Positions 1 to 8,831 of a stretch of DNA of 64,000 nt are shown here, in pieces. The stretch's first letter is position 1. Each line of letters begins with the position of its first letter. A model generated the notes under the pieces. It ran no database searches. It was given only the letters and a program-made list of their open reading frames with translations, and was not told the origin of the DNA. The position numbers and the translations under genes were made by a program. The DNA lies in contig CP087563.1 in assembly GCA_020974905.1 (NCBI GenBank), positions 3,596,001 through 3,660,000 of the forward strand. Reading direction: 5' to 3'. This DNA comes from Planctomycetes bacterium syqfu (GTDB lineage: Bacteria > Planctomycetota > Phycisphaerae > Phycisphaerales > Phycisphaeraceae).

Positions 1-841
1 AGAACTGGCTGTAGGTGTGATCATTCCATTGATCATCGTTGTGAATATCGTGCACGCCGCGGATGGTCAGGCCGTTTCGCATGACCGCAGGGGTTAAGTG
101 TTGCTGCGTGGGATCACCTGCTGAACCCAGGAGAACGAGTCTGCCGAATTTGCGGGGGAGTTGTTGGGCCTGGACGAAGACCTGCGCGTTGCCGGTGGAG
201 TCGATGACGATGTCGGGGAGCGTGCCGAGTAATTCTTCGACAACGGGGATCGCATCAACAATGGGTTGATCGATCACGGAAGTAGCACCGCCCTTGGTTG
301 CCATCTCCAGCTGCTTGGCAACGGGGTCGATGACGACGATATGCTGCGCGCTACTTGCCACGGCCCAACGGGTGCTCATCTGCCCGATGGGACCTGCACC
401 GATAATCGCGACCTTGCTGCCATACGCATACTCGGCTGCATTGGCGCCGACTGCTGCGATCTTGGCCAAGGCAAACCATGCTGCATCCTCACTGGACACG
501 CTATCTGGGATCGGTATCACGTGGTTCTGATCCAACACGTGATGTGAGGCATGTTGCTGTCGTGATGCAACACGATCACCGACTTTAACTTTGGTGACCT
601 CACTACCGACTTGGATCACCTGCCCCACCCAGCAGTAGCCCGTTTTAAACGGGTACACAACCCAACTGGGGAAGTAACTTTGCTCGCTGAAATTCCGGTT
701 AAAGCAGGTGCCTTCTGTGCCGCTGCTAATCATCGAACAGATCGCCTTGACCACCACTTCATGGGGCTTGGGATCGGGCAATTCGACGGGCATGAGTTGG
801 ACTTGCTGTTTGCCGGTGAAGAAAATGGCTTGGGATTGCAT
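1..841 (-). CDS. MDR-family (alcohol dehydrogenase-like) oxidoreductase, 3' end beyond window
   Basis: Reading the minus strand from the ATG at 841 gives an open frame of about 280 residues that runs off the left edge. It starts MQSQAIFFTGKQQVQL and follows the medium-chain dehydrogenase/reductase plan: a GroES-like N-terminal half, then a Rossmann fold with GAGPIG at about residues 148-153 and acidic V-V-I-D after it, typical of NAD(P) binding. The usual catalytic zinc cysteine region reads S-S-G-T-E at about 39-43, so the classical zinc site may be changed, as in many sugar or polyol MDR proteins. AGGAG lies 8-9 bases before the start. It is divergent from the AraC regulator at 993, a common pairing for a regulated catabolic enzyme. 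The substrate cannot be told. Confidence 0.85.
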   Translation of the reverse strand, partial: MQSQAIFFTGKQQVQLMPVELPDPKPHEVVVKAICSMISSGTEGTCFNRNFSEQSYFPSWVVYPFKTGYCWVGQVIQVGSEVTKVKVGDRVASRQQHASHHVLDQNHVIPIPDSVSSEDAAWFALAKIAAVGANAAEYAYGSKVAIIGAGPIGQMSTRWAVASSAQHIVVIDPVAKQLEMATKGGATSVIDQPIVDAIPVVEELLGTLPDIVIDSTGNAQVFVQAQQLPRKFGRLVLLGSAGDPTQQHLTPAVMRNGLTIRGVHDIHNDDQWNDHTYSQF

Positions 842-992
842 GGCTGTGCTCCTGTGTCAAAGATTGCTCAAAGCATAGGAATCGCAAACAGCAGGGACTA
901 TTTCAGCTTTTGCATCTGACTTTCAAATTTTGAGACAATACTTTGTTTTAAACTGTTTTTTACAGTGTTTTATTTTGTCATCATTCTCTATA

Positions 993-1796
993 ATGCGACA
1001 CATGACCGATGGCATTGATCTTAAACCAAACGCCAACATCGAATATGTCACCGGCTGGATCGTACGACCACGTCGTGGCGCGCATTGTCCGCTGCATCAA
1101 CATATGAGTTGGGAACTGGTGTTTCATCAGCATGGTTCAGGACGCACCACCTTGGCGGACGGTCGTGTGTTCAACTACGAACCCAAGAGCATGGTGCTTT
1201 ACGGCGCGCAGGTCGAACATGAACAACACAGCTATCGCAACGATGCCAATCACTGTGTGCATCTGCAACTTCCAAACGCGTTAGCCAGACAACTCCCCGA
1301 CTGCATGGTCAGTCCGCCGATTCGGGACAGTGACCTGATCAGCAATGTCATCAGTCTCTGTCACACACGCTTACCCAAGTCCGGCATGGCCAAGCAGGCG
1401 CTGGACCACCAGGCCAGTTTCGTGTTGTTGCGATACCTGCAATATGCCCAGCAGGAAGAACGAAAAACCGACAGCAGTATTCAGCAGCAAACCCAACGCG
1501 CCCGACAATACATCCAGGAAAACTTCCGACGCATTGACTCGGTGCGTGATGTCGCTCGCCATTTGAAAGTCGGCTATGACAACCTGCGAAAACAATTCCC
1601 CCACTATCAGGGCATGAGCTTAAACCAATGCCTCACCCAAGCCCGCATCCAACGCGCAGAGCAACTCCTCGAACACTCCACGTTAACGTGCGCTGAGATT
1701 GCGCAGATGACCGGTTTTGCCAACGAGCGGTATTTCAACACCTGTTTCAAAAACAACACCGGCAAGACACCAGGACAGTATCGCAAACAAACTTAA
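993..1796 (+). CDS. AraC/XylS family transcriptional regulator
   Basis: A DNA-binding regulator. The N-terminal half is a cupin-like sensor (histidine-rich H-C-P-L-H-Q-H-M-S-W-E near residue 30), followed by a C-terminal pair of helix-turn-helix motifs ending in the AraC signature (E-I-A-Q-M-T-G-F-A-N-E-R-Y-F-N-T-C-F-K, then G-K-T-P-G-Q-Y-R). I chose the ATG at 993; the ATG at 1002 is equally possible, and the upstream TTG at 930 would add an unlikely hydrophobic extension. No good ribosome-binding site is visible. It is divergent from the MDR oxidoreductase, which it probably controls, and its stop codon overlaps the end of the convergent gene at 1793-3859. Confidence 0.9.
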   Translation: MRHMTDGIDLKPNANIEYVTGWIVRPRRGAHCPLHQHMSWELVFHQHGSGRTTLADGRVFNYEPKSMVLYGAQVEHEQHSYRNDANHCVHLQLPNALARQLPDCMVSPPIRDSDLISNVISLCHTRLPKSGMAKQALDHQASFVLLRYLQYAQQEERKTDSSIQQQTQRARQYIQENFRRIDSVRDVARHLKVGYDNLRKQFPHYQGMSLNQCLTQARIQRAEQLLEHSTLTCAEIAQMTGFANERYFNTCFKNNTGKTPGQYRKQT

Positions 1797-3859
1797 TTTT
1801 GATTAAAAAGACTTTGTCCCAAGGGTTCTTGGGTCGGATCGGTCAACCGATCAGGTAATATAAAATCCCCAAAGGCATCAATCTCAACAGCAGCCATTTC
1901 CTTTGCGATTTCTGCGAGTGTTTTTTCTTTATCGATCTCTCGGTGGTTAAACTTACGAACCACTTGCTTAAGCTTGATAGATGCCTCATGCGTATCAAGA
2001 TATAACGTTGCAATTCGATCACGATATGTCATGGTAAAGTTGATGCCGTTACTGTAGCCCATGTGAATATCGTGCTTTTCGCCGTTACGTGTTGTGAACT
2101 TGATTTTCAAGGGTGTTGGTTCTGCGGAATAAATGTGGTTTTTCTGTCGGATGCAACGAATCAGATGTTCACGCATTTTCCGTTTGGCTGATTCATCAGC
2201 TTCCCAGTCTGACAAATCAATACTCACAGGGGTATTCAAGGTTGCAGTTGAATCGACGTCATCAGCTTTGGGTAAAGCATCAACAACTTGCTGTTGCAAC
2301 AAAGGCCAGCAATGCAATGACCTCGGCATTGATTCCAAATTCAGGTCATAGAGCATATCACCGACAAGCTGTGCTTGTGGGAGTTTGCTGTATTCCCAGA
2401 TGGCTCGTCCGGTCCTGCCATCGTAAATGAGTTTATCAAGCATCACCAGGCCATAGCTTAAAAGGACACATTGCTGTATGTTTTCGGGGCGATCTCTCTG
2501 AGGTAATGTGACTGAATCACGCACTCTTGCGACGATGTTAATCAGTGGAAAAGCGGTACCATCACCTAAAGACCAAAGCTTAAAACTCCGGCCACGTGCT
2601 GCCATGAGATACTGGCCATCTCGAGAAATCTGCATGCTCAGTGGATCAAATGGTAATTGACTGATCTTGTTGACAACTTGGCCGGACTTCACATCAATGA
2701 GCAGAATACTTTGACTGGCTTTGCAAAACACCGCCACGTATCTCCCATTACAACTGACAGCGGGATACACCTGTTCATCGATCGGTTGCCCGGTATCCAG
2801 TTGCCAACGTACGTTTGCCGAGTCAGGTTCAAACACCATCAATTGACTCCATGGCGTGTAAACCATCAGTGTGTTGTCAAAAGAAAAGCGTACCCATTTG
2901 ACCCAACCATACTCGTGAAGTTTGGTTAACTGTGGCACCTCGAAACTGACGACATGTTCTGGTGTGGCCTGCTCCCAATTCCAAATGTCAATGCGATAAC
3001 GTTGAAAACCAACGCATCGTGCAGCATGCCCCGCAACACGCGAACCATCCGGGCTGATGGCAATCGGGGTGGTGGAAGGTGGGAATTGCCCGGTGTTACG
3101 AATTTTGCCTGTCTTTAAGTCCGCAAGATATCCGCCACGCACCACACAGGTGCTTTGGTTGGTCACCCAAAACAAGTTGATGCCCTGCTGCGCGACCGAT
3201 TGCAAAGAACGTTGATGATCCCATTCGAGCTGCTGATCAAACTCAATGAAGACGGGTTTAAGTGCTGGACCTTGATCGAGCATGGGAGTCCAAAGTCCAT
3301 TGGAGACCTTTATCGTTTTGGCCTGATTCAAAGGCGTAACAGGCATTCGCAGTTGGCCTCTGGTACTTTGAGATATCCGGATCATGTTCTGATGGGTGTC
3401 AGCAATCGACGCATAATCCGTGCCATAGGTTTGTACCAGATATTGCAAACGCTTTTTGGCTTTATCAAGGGAGACCTGCAGATCGTCATTCCCAACGGTC
3501 ATCTGTATATGACAATACCGAACCATCCCCTTGAATGACGTTTGATTATTCTCACGGATGTTAAAAGCACGCATCCAATGCCAATGCGCCTTGTCATCTT
3601 CCATGCCCGATCGCACCACCAGGTACAGTTCTCCATGGACTTGTTGAATAACGCCATTAACCCAACGCCAGCCTTGTCGAAATTGGACTTGTTGTCCTTT
3701 ATCGAAGGTCCAATTCTCAAGTGTGATCTGTGCGTTGAGCTTTTCGATGCCGACCGGATCTTTGGCATTAAGCTTGATATCGATCTGGGCGCATGCTACT
3801 GCTGTGATCATCCACAGCAGCATCAGGATAACGAGACTTCGTCCAAGCCATTTAAACAT
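1793..3859 (-). CDS. Secreted beta-propeller-like protein of unknown function
   Basis: A 688-residue protein with a signal peptide (MFKWLGRSLVILMLLWMITA...ACA). The middle (about 240-520) has repeated blocks such as A-I-S-P-D-G-S-R-V-A and M-Q-I-S-R-D-G-Q-Y-L-M-A-A, typical of WD40/YVTN-like propeller blades. The first ~110 residues include F-R-Q-G-W-R-W-V-N-G-V-I, which recalls small beta domains common in planctomycete secreted proteins. The C-terminal ~130 residues are charged and unassigned. AAGGGGGAC precedes the ATG. It lies downstream of the MscS operon on the same strand with a 42-base gap, so it may be co-transcribed. I infer a periplasmic or surface location; no enzymatic role is visible. 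Confidence 0.7.
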   Translation of the reverse strand: MFKWLGRSLVILMLLWMITAVACAQIDIKLNAKDPVGIEKLNAQITLENWTFDKGQQVQFRQGWRWVNGVIQQVHGELYLVVRSGMEDDKAHWHWMRAFNIRENNQTSFKGMVRYCHIQMTVGNDDLQVSLDKAKKRLQYLVQTYGTDYASIADTHQNMIRISQSTRGQLRMPVTPLNQAKTIKVSNGLWTPMLDQGPALKPVFIEFDQQLEWDHQRSLQSVAQQGINLFWVTNQSTCVVRGGYLADLKTGKIRNTGQFPPSTTPIAISPDGSRVAGHAARCVGFQRYRIDIWNWEQATPEHVVSFEVPQLTKLHEYGWVKWVRFSFDNTLMVYTPWSQLMVFEPDSANVRWQLDTGQPIDEQVYPAVSCNGRYVAVFCKASQSILLIDVKSGQVVNKISQLPFDPLSMQISRDGQYLMAARGRSFKLWSLGDGTAFPLINIVARVRDSVTLPQRDRPENIQQCVLLSYGLVMLDKLIYDGRTGRAIWEYSKLPQAQLVGDMLYDLNLESMPRSLHCWPLLQQQVVDALPKADDVDSTATLNTPVSIDLSDWEADESAKRKMREHLIRCIRQKNHIYSAEPTPLKIKFTTRNGEKHDIHMGYSNGINFTMTYRDRIATLYLDTHEASIKLKQVVRKFNHREIDKEKTLAEIAKEMAAVEIDAFGDFILPDRLTDPTQEPLGQSLFNQN

Positions 3860-3901
3860 ACTGTCCCCCTTCAGATTGGTGATGCCGACGTTGAAACCGG
3901 A

Positions 3902-5662
3902 TCAGGTATACGCCCGACCGTCGCCATCCTGTTTTTTGCGTTGCTGTTTTTCGATTTGCTTCTTGGCGGTGTCGCTGAAATTCACAGTGATCTCCGGCGA
4001 GGGTTCGTTGGGAGCCAGATGAATCGTCTGAGTCGGGAAAGCAAAACTCACGCCGAGTTCTGCAGCGAGTTTGACGATGTCGATAAACAAGCGTTCGCGC
4101 TCCTGGAGTTCCTGGCTCCAATCGGGAACCTGGTGGAAAACGTAGAGCAGAATATCCAGCGATGACGGACCAAAACGATTGTAATAGACGTGGAAATAAT
4201 CTTTACGCGTGTGCGGATGATCCAGGATTAACTGACGAATGCCTTCGACAAATGCCACCATCTTCTCCGGTGGGGTGTCGTACTGAACACCGATATGCGT
4301 GCTCCATCGACGGTAGCGACGGCGGCCGTAGTTGTCCACGGTCGCACGGACCAGGGCAGCGTTGGGGACGGTGATCAGTGAATCGTAAAACGTGCGGATA
4401 CGTGTTGAGCGAAAGCCCAGTTCGACGACGGTGCCTTCGGTGCCATCAATGAGGACCCAGTCACCGACTTCAAAGGGGCGATCGAGAATCACGGCAATGG
4501 AGCCAAAGAAGTTTTCGATGGTGTCCTTGGCGGCAAAGGCGAAGGCCAAGCCGCCGATCCCCAGGCCGGTGATCAGTGGCAGGACATTGATATTCAGTGA
4601 TTGAGCGCCGTAGATCAGACCAAAGGCCACAATGAAAATTTTGACGGTCTTGCGGATCAATGGGACGAGGACATCATCGAACTTATTGTCGGTTTTCAGT
4701 GCCTTATCCATGAGCACTTCGGAGACCAGGTCGGTGATGCGCCATGCCGCCCAGACCGCGGAGAATGTGCCGAAGACCTGAATGGCGCCAGCAAGAATGG
4801 TGTAGGCGGTATCGGGCAGTTGGAGTGTGCGCAGGAACCAATACCAGAGGATGGCCGCCCCGAGTAACCCGATGGGGCGGACCGCCGTGCCGATGCTTTT
4901 GGCATGTTCGGTGCTGGTGTGTCGCGCGATGAGTTTACGGCTGATGCCACCGAGGACGGCGCGGATGACGTGATCGAAAATCACCCCGAACAATGCGACG
5001 ACAAAGATGCCGAGCCATTGCCAGTATTCAAGGGTGAGGACGGTGTGGTTAATGCCTTTGAGTGATGAAGGGATTTTTTTTCGCAACCAATTTTTGGCCA
5101 GCATTTCCTGAACGTCTTCGAGCCCTTTAACGGTCTTGACATCTTCAAAGGCCAAATACAATTCATGCGAATTTTTAACGGTGGCAGCGGAGAAGAGCCA
5201 ACGGCCATCGTCATTTTTCTTAAAGACGATATTGCCATACCGGGCCAGGTCCTTGAACTTGTCAGGGGTATCGCGTTTGGGAAAGTAGGTGTAGGTGTTC
5301 ATATCCGCCGCGGCCTGCGCATCGGGGAGGGTGGTCGTTTCCCAATCGATGAACTCCAGGCGATTGATGACTTCCCAGAGGTCGGTTGCGATTTCCTGCA
5401 GGCGATCGGGGTTGGATTCGGACATATCCAGACAGGACCGGACACGATCCCAGGCGGCTGCCTGTTTTTCGTGAACGGCTTGCCGGATGGCAGTTAAGAA
5501 GAATTTCATGGTATCCCGCGGAGAATTTTGCTCTTCCATGTAAGAAAGATTTGCCTCGGGGGGATTTGAATTGTTGGCTTCACTGGAGGACTGTGCCCAT
5601 AACCAAGCTGGACCCAAAGCCAGCAGACAAAACAGGAGCACAATAAATCGGTGCGGCTTCAT
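3902..5662 (-). CDS. Small-conductance mechanosensitive channel (MscS family)
   Basis: A membrane channel thought to open on osmotic downshock. The product has a signal peptide (MKPHRFIVLLFCLLALGPAW), a periplasmic helical domain of about 190 residues, four or five membrane segments, and then the MscS core: pore helix G-L-G-I-G-G-L-A-F-A-F-A-A-K-D-T-I-E-N-F-F-G-S, followed by the beta domain (F-E-V-G-D-W-V, G-T-V-V-E-L-G-F-R-S-T-R-I-R-T) with N-A-A-L-V. At 586 residues it is about twice the size of E. coli MscS because of the N-terminal extension. I use the ATG at 5662 rather than the GTG at 5704, because only 5662 puts a signal peptide at the N-terminus and avoids overlap with the upstream gene. 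Confidence 0.93.
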   Translation of the reverse strand: MKPHRFIVLLFCLLALGPAWLWAQSSSEANNSNPPEANLSYMEEQNSPRDTMKFFLTAIRQAVHEKQAAAWDRVRSCLDMSESNPDRLQEIATDLWEVINRLEFIDWETTTLPDAQAAADMNTYTYFPKRDTPDKFKDLARYGNIVFKKNDDGRWLFSAATVKNSHELYLAFEDVKTVKGLEDVQEMLAKNWLRKKIPSSLKGINHTVLTLEYWQWLGIFVVALFGVIFDHVIRAVLGGISRKLIARHTSTEHAKSIGTAVRPIGLLGAAILWYWFLRTLQLPDTAYTILAGAIQVFGTFSAVWAAWRITDLVSEVLMDKALKTDNKFDDVLVPLIRKTVKIFIVAFGLIYGAQSLNINVLPLITGLGIGGLAFAFAAKDTIENFFGSIAVILDRPFEVGDWVLIDGTEGTVVELGFRSTRIRTFYDSLITVPNAALVRATVDNYGRRRYRRWSTHIGVQYDTPPEKMVAFVEGIRQLILDHPHTRKDYFHVYYNRFGPSSLDILLYVFHQVPDWSQELQERERLFIDIVKLAAELGVSFAFPTQTIHLAPNEPSPEITVNFSDTAKKQIEKQQRKKQDGDGRAYT

Positions 5663-5681
5663 AATGATCGGATGCCTCTGA

Positions 5682-6002
5682 TTATTGGAAGTCGGATGAA
5701 TCACGGTCCATCACCGTGACATTGCGTCGGCCCTGGTCATCGCGACCAGTGACAAGCCGACGTAAGAAGTTTAACGCATTGCGTCCCAGATTCATCAGTG
5801 TGGACAGGACGTAGAGCACCGCAAAGAAGATCAATCCCACGAGGATTGCCAGCAGTGTCAATGCCAACAACGGCAGGAAAATCACCAGGCCGGCAACGGT
5901 CAGTGAGGTCCAGACAACCCACGCAGGTGCACCGGAAAGCTTGAAAAGATGCTTTGCCGGTCCCTTGCTTCCGAAATTGTGAATGTGCATGCGCCACTTC
6001 AT
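5682..6002 (-). CDS. Small membrane protein, unknown function
   Basis: A 106-residue protein with a strongly hydrophobic stretch at about residues 28-70 (WVVWTSLTVAGLVIFLPLLA onward) that would make two membrane segments, and a charged C-terminal tail (V-T-G-R-D-D-Q-G-R-R-N). It ends 19 bases before the MscS start and is on the same strand, so the two probably form an operon. I do not recognise a family. Confidence 0.6.
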   Translation of the reverse strand: MKWRMHIHNFGSKGPAKHLFKLSGAPAWVVWTSLTVAGLVIFLPLLALTLLAILVGLIFFAVLYVLSTLMNLGRNALNFLRRLVTGRDDQGRRNVTVMDRDSSDFQ

Positions 6003-6159
6003 GGTTTAAAGGTAAATGTATTGAAAGGGAAACACAAACGCCTTGCCTTGAGATTGGTAAAAGATGTAAGTTTCCTTGAGTTTGCTTAAGTCAGCATTTG
6101 CAGTTGTCGATAGCAAATCTGGAGGCTACGCCAGCAAGGCGTTTGAGGAGAAAGTTTTC

Positions 6160-7053
6160 ATGACCCAGGCTATGAGTCAATCCGCCGAATCAACCAAAGC
6201 CGATGTTGTTGCATCTGCCATTGGTGAAATCAGCCACATCGCGACTTTGCCCGAGGTCACGCTCAAGATCATTAATCTTGTTGAAGACCCCAACTCCACA
6301 GCCCAGGATCTGAACAAAGTCATCACCAATGACCCTGCCCTTGGCGCTCGCATTCTCAAGGTGGTCAACAGTGCGTTCTACGGTCTTCCGGGCCAGATCG
6401 CCTCGATCAACCGTGCGATCGTGTTATTGGGTTTGAATGCGGTGAAGAACATTGCCATCGCCGCGTCGTTGGCCAAGTTGTTCCGCGGCGGTCAGATCGC
6501 CCCGCACTTTGATGCACATGATCTGTGGAATCACAGCATAGCTGTCGCCACCGCCACCAAGATGATTGGCAAAGAAGCCCAGCTTGGTTTGGCAGACGAA
6601 GCATTTCTCGCAGGTCTGATTCACGACATCGGCATCATGGTCGAAATTCAGGCGATGCGTGGCAAGTTCGTTGAAGTGATTCTCAAGAAGAAAGAAAACC
6701 CGGAACTGTCGCTGCGTGCGATTGAGACGGAAATCCTCGGTGCCGACCACCAGGAATTTGGTGCCGGCCTGTGTCGTGCCTGGAAGTTCCCCAACAGTTT
6801 CATCTATGTGACGGGCAACCATCACAACCCCATGGAACTCGAAGAAGACCAGCGCAAGCTTGCCTGTGCGGTGAACCTCGCAGACGTGCTAGTCGCTAAA
6901 CTCGGCATAGGCTATACAGACACCGTCGATGATCACGAATTTAATCAAGAAGTCCTCGCGGACCTTAACTTGACCTGCGATCAGGTCGAAAAAATTGGCG
7001 AGGCGTTACCCAACGCAATGCAAGAAGCAGAGAACCTGCTCGACGCTGCTTGA
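6160..7053 (+). CDS. HDOD domain protein
   Basis: HDOD proteins are output or signalling modules related to HD phosphohydrolases, usually without their metal-binding activity. This one has the typical core: T-L-P-E-V-T-L-K-I near the start, then I-T-N-D-P-A-L-G-A-R-I-L-K-V-V-N-S-A-F-Y, I-N-R-A-I-V-L-L-G-L-N-A-V-K, and L-A-G-L-I-H-D-I-G at about residue 150. The length (297 residues) is usual for an HDOD-only protein, and no receiver or GGDEF domain is fused. The ATG at 6160 is preceded by GAGGAG at the right distance, so I prefer it to the TTG at 6076. A strong terminator follows at 7120-7154. Confidence 0.9.
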   Translation: MTQAMSQSAESTKADVVASAIGEISHIATLPEVTLKIINLVEDPNSTAQDLNKVITNDPALGARILKVVNSAFYGLPGQIASINRAIVLLGLNAVKNIAIAASLAKLFRGGQIAPHFDAHDLWNHSIAVATATKMIGKEAQLGLADEAFLAGLIHDIGIMVEIQAMRGKFVEVILKKKENPELSLRAIETEILGADHQEFGAGLCRAWKFPNSFIYVTGNHHNPMELEEDQRKLACAVNLADVLVAKLGIGYTDTVDDHEFNQEVLADLNLTCDQVEKIGEALPNAMQEAENLLDAA

Positions 7054-7119
7054 TGGGTGACACATTATCCGGAGCCTGAAAAGGTTCCCACTTACTTAGG
7101 CGTCTCTCTTTTCCCTCCG

Positions 7120-7154
7120 GGCGACGATTCGTATGAATCGTCGCCTCTTTTTTT
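7120..7154 (+). terminator. Rho-independent terminator of the HDOD gene
   Basis: An 11-bp perfect stem (GGCGACGATTC / GAATCGTCGCC) with a GTAT loop, followed by TCTTTTTTT. It lies 66 bases past the HDOD stop codon. Confidence 0.85.
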
Positions 7155-7220
7155 GCGCGCCCCCGGAATTTAAAGTCATCAAGACAATTTACCGCAAAGG
7201 ACAATTGGCCAAGAGAGCGT

Positions 7221-7481
7221 TTATTTTGCGGTTAGCGGATATTGCTCTGGATGCTTGAGAATGTCCACTGACAAATCCACATCCAAATCAGGCCAGTAAA
7301 AATGACCGGGCTGTGGTTCCTCCAAATGGATGATCGCTTTGACAGGTTGATCTTTAAACCACGGGTATTGTTCATAGGACAGGAAATATTCACTCTCGCA
7401 GTGCAGAAGCCAGATACCGTGCGATGAGATATTGGTGATTTCAGTCGCCAAAGTGTTCTTGCCATGCGTTGATGATTTCAT
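7221..7481 (-). CDS. DUF2442 domain protein
   Basis: An 86-residue protein ending in the pattern typical of DUF2442: I-T-N-I-S-S-H-G-I-W-L-L, E-Y-F-L-S-Y-E-Q-Y-P-W-F-K-D, then F-Y-W-P-D-L-D-V-D-L-S and L-K-H-P-E-Q-Y-P-L. DUF2442 genes often sit next to DUF4160 genes in pairs that resemble toxin-antitoxin modules; here the partner is directly upstream and overlaps by 41 bases. AAGGAG stands 8 bases before the ATG at 7481 and fixes the start inside the upstream gene, indicating translational coupling. The function is unproven. Confidence 0.8.
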   Translation of the reverse strand: MKSSTHGKNTLATEITNISSHGIWLLHCESEYFLSYEQYPWFKDQPVKAIIHLEEPQPGHFYWPDLDVDLSVDILKHPEQYPLTAK

Positions 7482-7680
7482 CGCGATGCTCCTTGACCAG
7501 AGATTTAATGGCTTTGAGTTGAGAGTTGTTGTAACCGTAATTTTGTGCCAACTCAACTTCGGGCTCAATCCAAAATTTGGCTTCACCATCGCCTGAGATG
7601 ACGTGGATATGCATCCTCGGTTCTTCTCTGGAAAAGAAGAAAAAACGATATCCATCCTGACGAAAGACCGTTGGACTCAT
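7441..7680 (-). CDS. DUF4160 domain protein
   Basis: A 79-residue protein with the DUF4160 layout: M-S-P-T-V-F-R, G-Y-R-F-F-F-F-S-R-E-E, M-H-I-H-V-I-S-G-D-G-E-A-K-F-W, and a C-terminal helix ending E-I-I-N-A-W-Q-E-H-F. The N-terminal H-I-H-V segment is conserved in the family. It is the upstream member of a pair with the DUF2442 gene. No catalytic role is established; the toxin-antitoxin idea comes from gene pairing in other genomes. Confidence 0.82.
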   Translation of the reverse strand: MSPTVFRQDGYRFFFFSREEPRMHIHVISGDGEAKFWIEPEVELAQNYGYNNSQLKAIKSLVKEHRDEIINAWQEHFGD

Positions 7681-7769
7681 GTCACTATTCTATGATGACA
7701 AATCAACAATGTGAAAGAATATCCATTGTTCAATCAAAAATGCGACGGTTAATCTGCCTTGCAACACAA

Positions 7770-8333
7770 TCAGTTCATCGACGGATCATGCGGGATCATG
7801 TGAGGCAGGAGATTGGGATAGGCGATGTTGCGGTCCGCGGTCTGTGTGACCTGTCGCCAGAGGTCTTCGATTTGTGCGGTGAAGACCAGGTCCGACTGTG
7901 CGGGGATCGACTTCCAGGAGCCAGCAGCGATCTCTTCTTCGAGTTGGCCCGGCGCCCAACCGGCATAGCCGATGTAGCATTTGAGTTGCTCGGCACCGCG
8001 ACGCATCAGCCAACTGACATTCTCTTCCTCAACACTGAGGAAGACGCCGGGCAGGACCTGCTTCTCGCCGACATCCTTGCGGGTGTGCAAAGCCATGATC
8101 GGCCCCTGGCAAGGTCCGCCGATCCCTAACTGACCTTCACACTTGCATGGTGACGAACCAACCTGCTCCCATGCCTGCTGCACGGACAGATTGCTCGGAC
8201 GATTGAGAACCAAAGCCAACGCACCATCGGCATCATGCTGAACCATCAGCATCACCGTCTGGCGGAAGTTCGGATCATCCATACTCGGAGAGGCGATGAG
8301 GAAATGTCCCTGTAGTGAACTCATGTCTTCCAT
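7770..8333 (-). CDS. YqgE/AlgH family protein
   Basis: A UPF0301 (YqgE/AlgH) protein of 187 residues. The family hallmarks are present: L-Q-G-H-F-L-I-A-S-P-S-M-D-D-P-N-F near the start, V-M-L-M-V-Q-H-D-A-D-G-A-L-A-L-V-L-N-R-P-S, G-G-P-C-Q-G-P-I, and Y-I-G-Y-A-G-W-A-P-G-Q-L-E-E-E-I. The molecular role is unknown, although AlgH was linked to alginate regulation in Pseudomonas. The start could be the ATG at 8333 (M-E-D-M-S-S) or at 8324; an ATG-less extension upstream is unlikely. It is monocistronic as far as can be seen. Confidence 0.9.
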   Translation of the reverse strand: MEDMSSLQGHFLIASPSMDDPNFRQTVMLMVQHDADGALALVLNRPSNLSVQQAWEQVGSSPCKCEGQLGIGGPCQGPIMALHTRKDVGEKQVLPGVFLSVEEENVSWLMRRGAEQLKCYIGYAGWAPGQLEEEIAAGSWKSIPAQSDLVFTAQIEDLWRQVTQTADRNIAYPNLLPHMIPHDPSMN

Positions 8334-8486
8334 TGTAGAGCCACAGCCGCAAAAACAAAGCGGCATGCAACGAGGCGCTTGATTCAAAATGACGAATCAA
8401 CCGTTGAATTGCTTCGTACGACAGCGTGCGACCTGTGCAATGACAGATTCACGTTGCCAAACGCTCAACTCAATATTGGAAAACGA

Positions 8487-8702
8487 TCAGTCAGTGCAGG
8501 GCATGTCGCCGGGGTAGTTGGCACAAACAATGCTGGCATGGCCTGCTTGTGTTTGAACCAATGTCCCACGTTCTTCGACCTGCTCGGCACTCCAACTGCT
8601 CGCTTCGCCTTTGACGTCGCGAACAACATTGGGGGTGGCGATTTGGCCATCGTCTGAAACGTGGACTTCATAAACCTTGGTGACGGGAATACGCAAAATC
8701 AT
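8487..8702 (-). CDS. Small hypothetical protein
   Basis: A 71-residue protein beginning MILRIPVTKVYEVHVSDDGQ. It is soluble, mildly acidic, and has no membrane segment or metal motif beyond two scattered cysteines. GAAAGGA precedes the ATG by about 10 bases, which supports translation. I do not recognise a family. Confidence 0.55.
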   Translation of the reverse strand: MILRIPVTKVYEVHVSDDGQIATPNVVRDVKGEASSWSAEQVEERGTLVQTQAGHASIVCANYPGDMPCTD

Positions 8703-8831
8703 GATTCACGAATCCTTTCTCGTGTCGGTGGCATGGACAAGAAATGCCACCTGACTCCCGATAAAATTATCACGTAATAGGAGTCATCGGTAAATCATTG
8801 CGAAAAGATTCTATATTCAACAAAAAATATT

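Noticed and set aside
63-919. Plus-strand frames of 68-102 residues
   Set aside because: They are antisense to the clear MDR oxidoreductase read on the minus strand from 841.
7221-7680. DUF4160/DUF2442 pair as a novel toxin-antitoxin system
   Set aside because: The pairing is already well known from many genomes; nothing in this copy is unusual.
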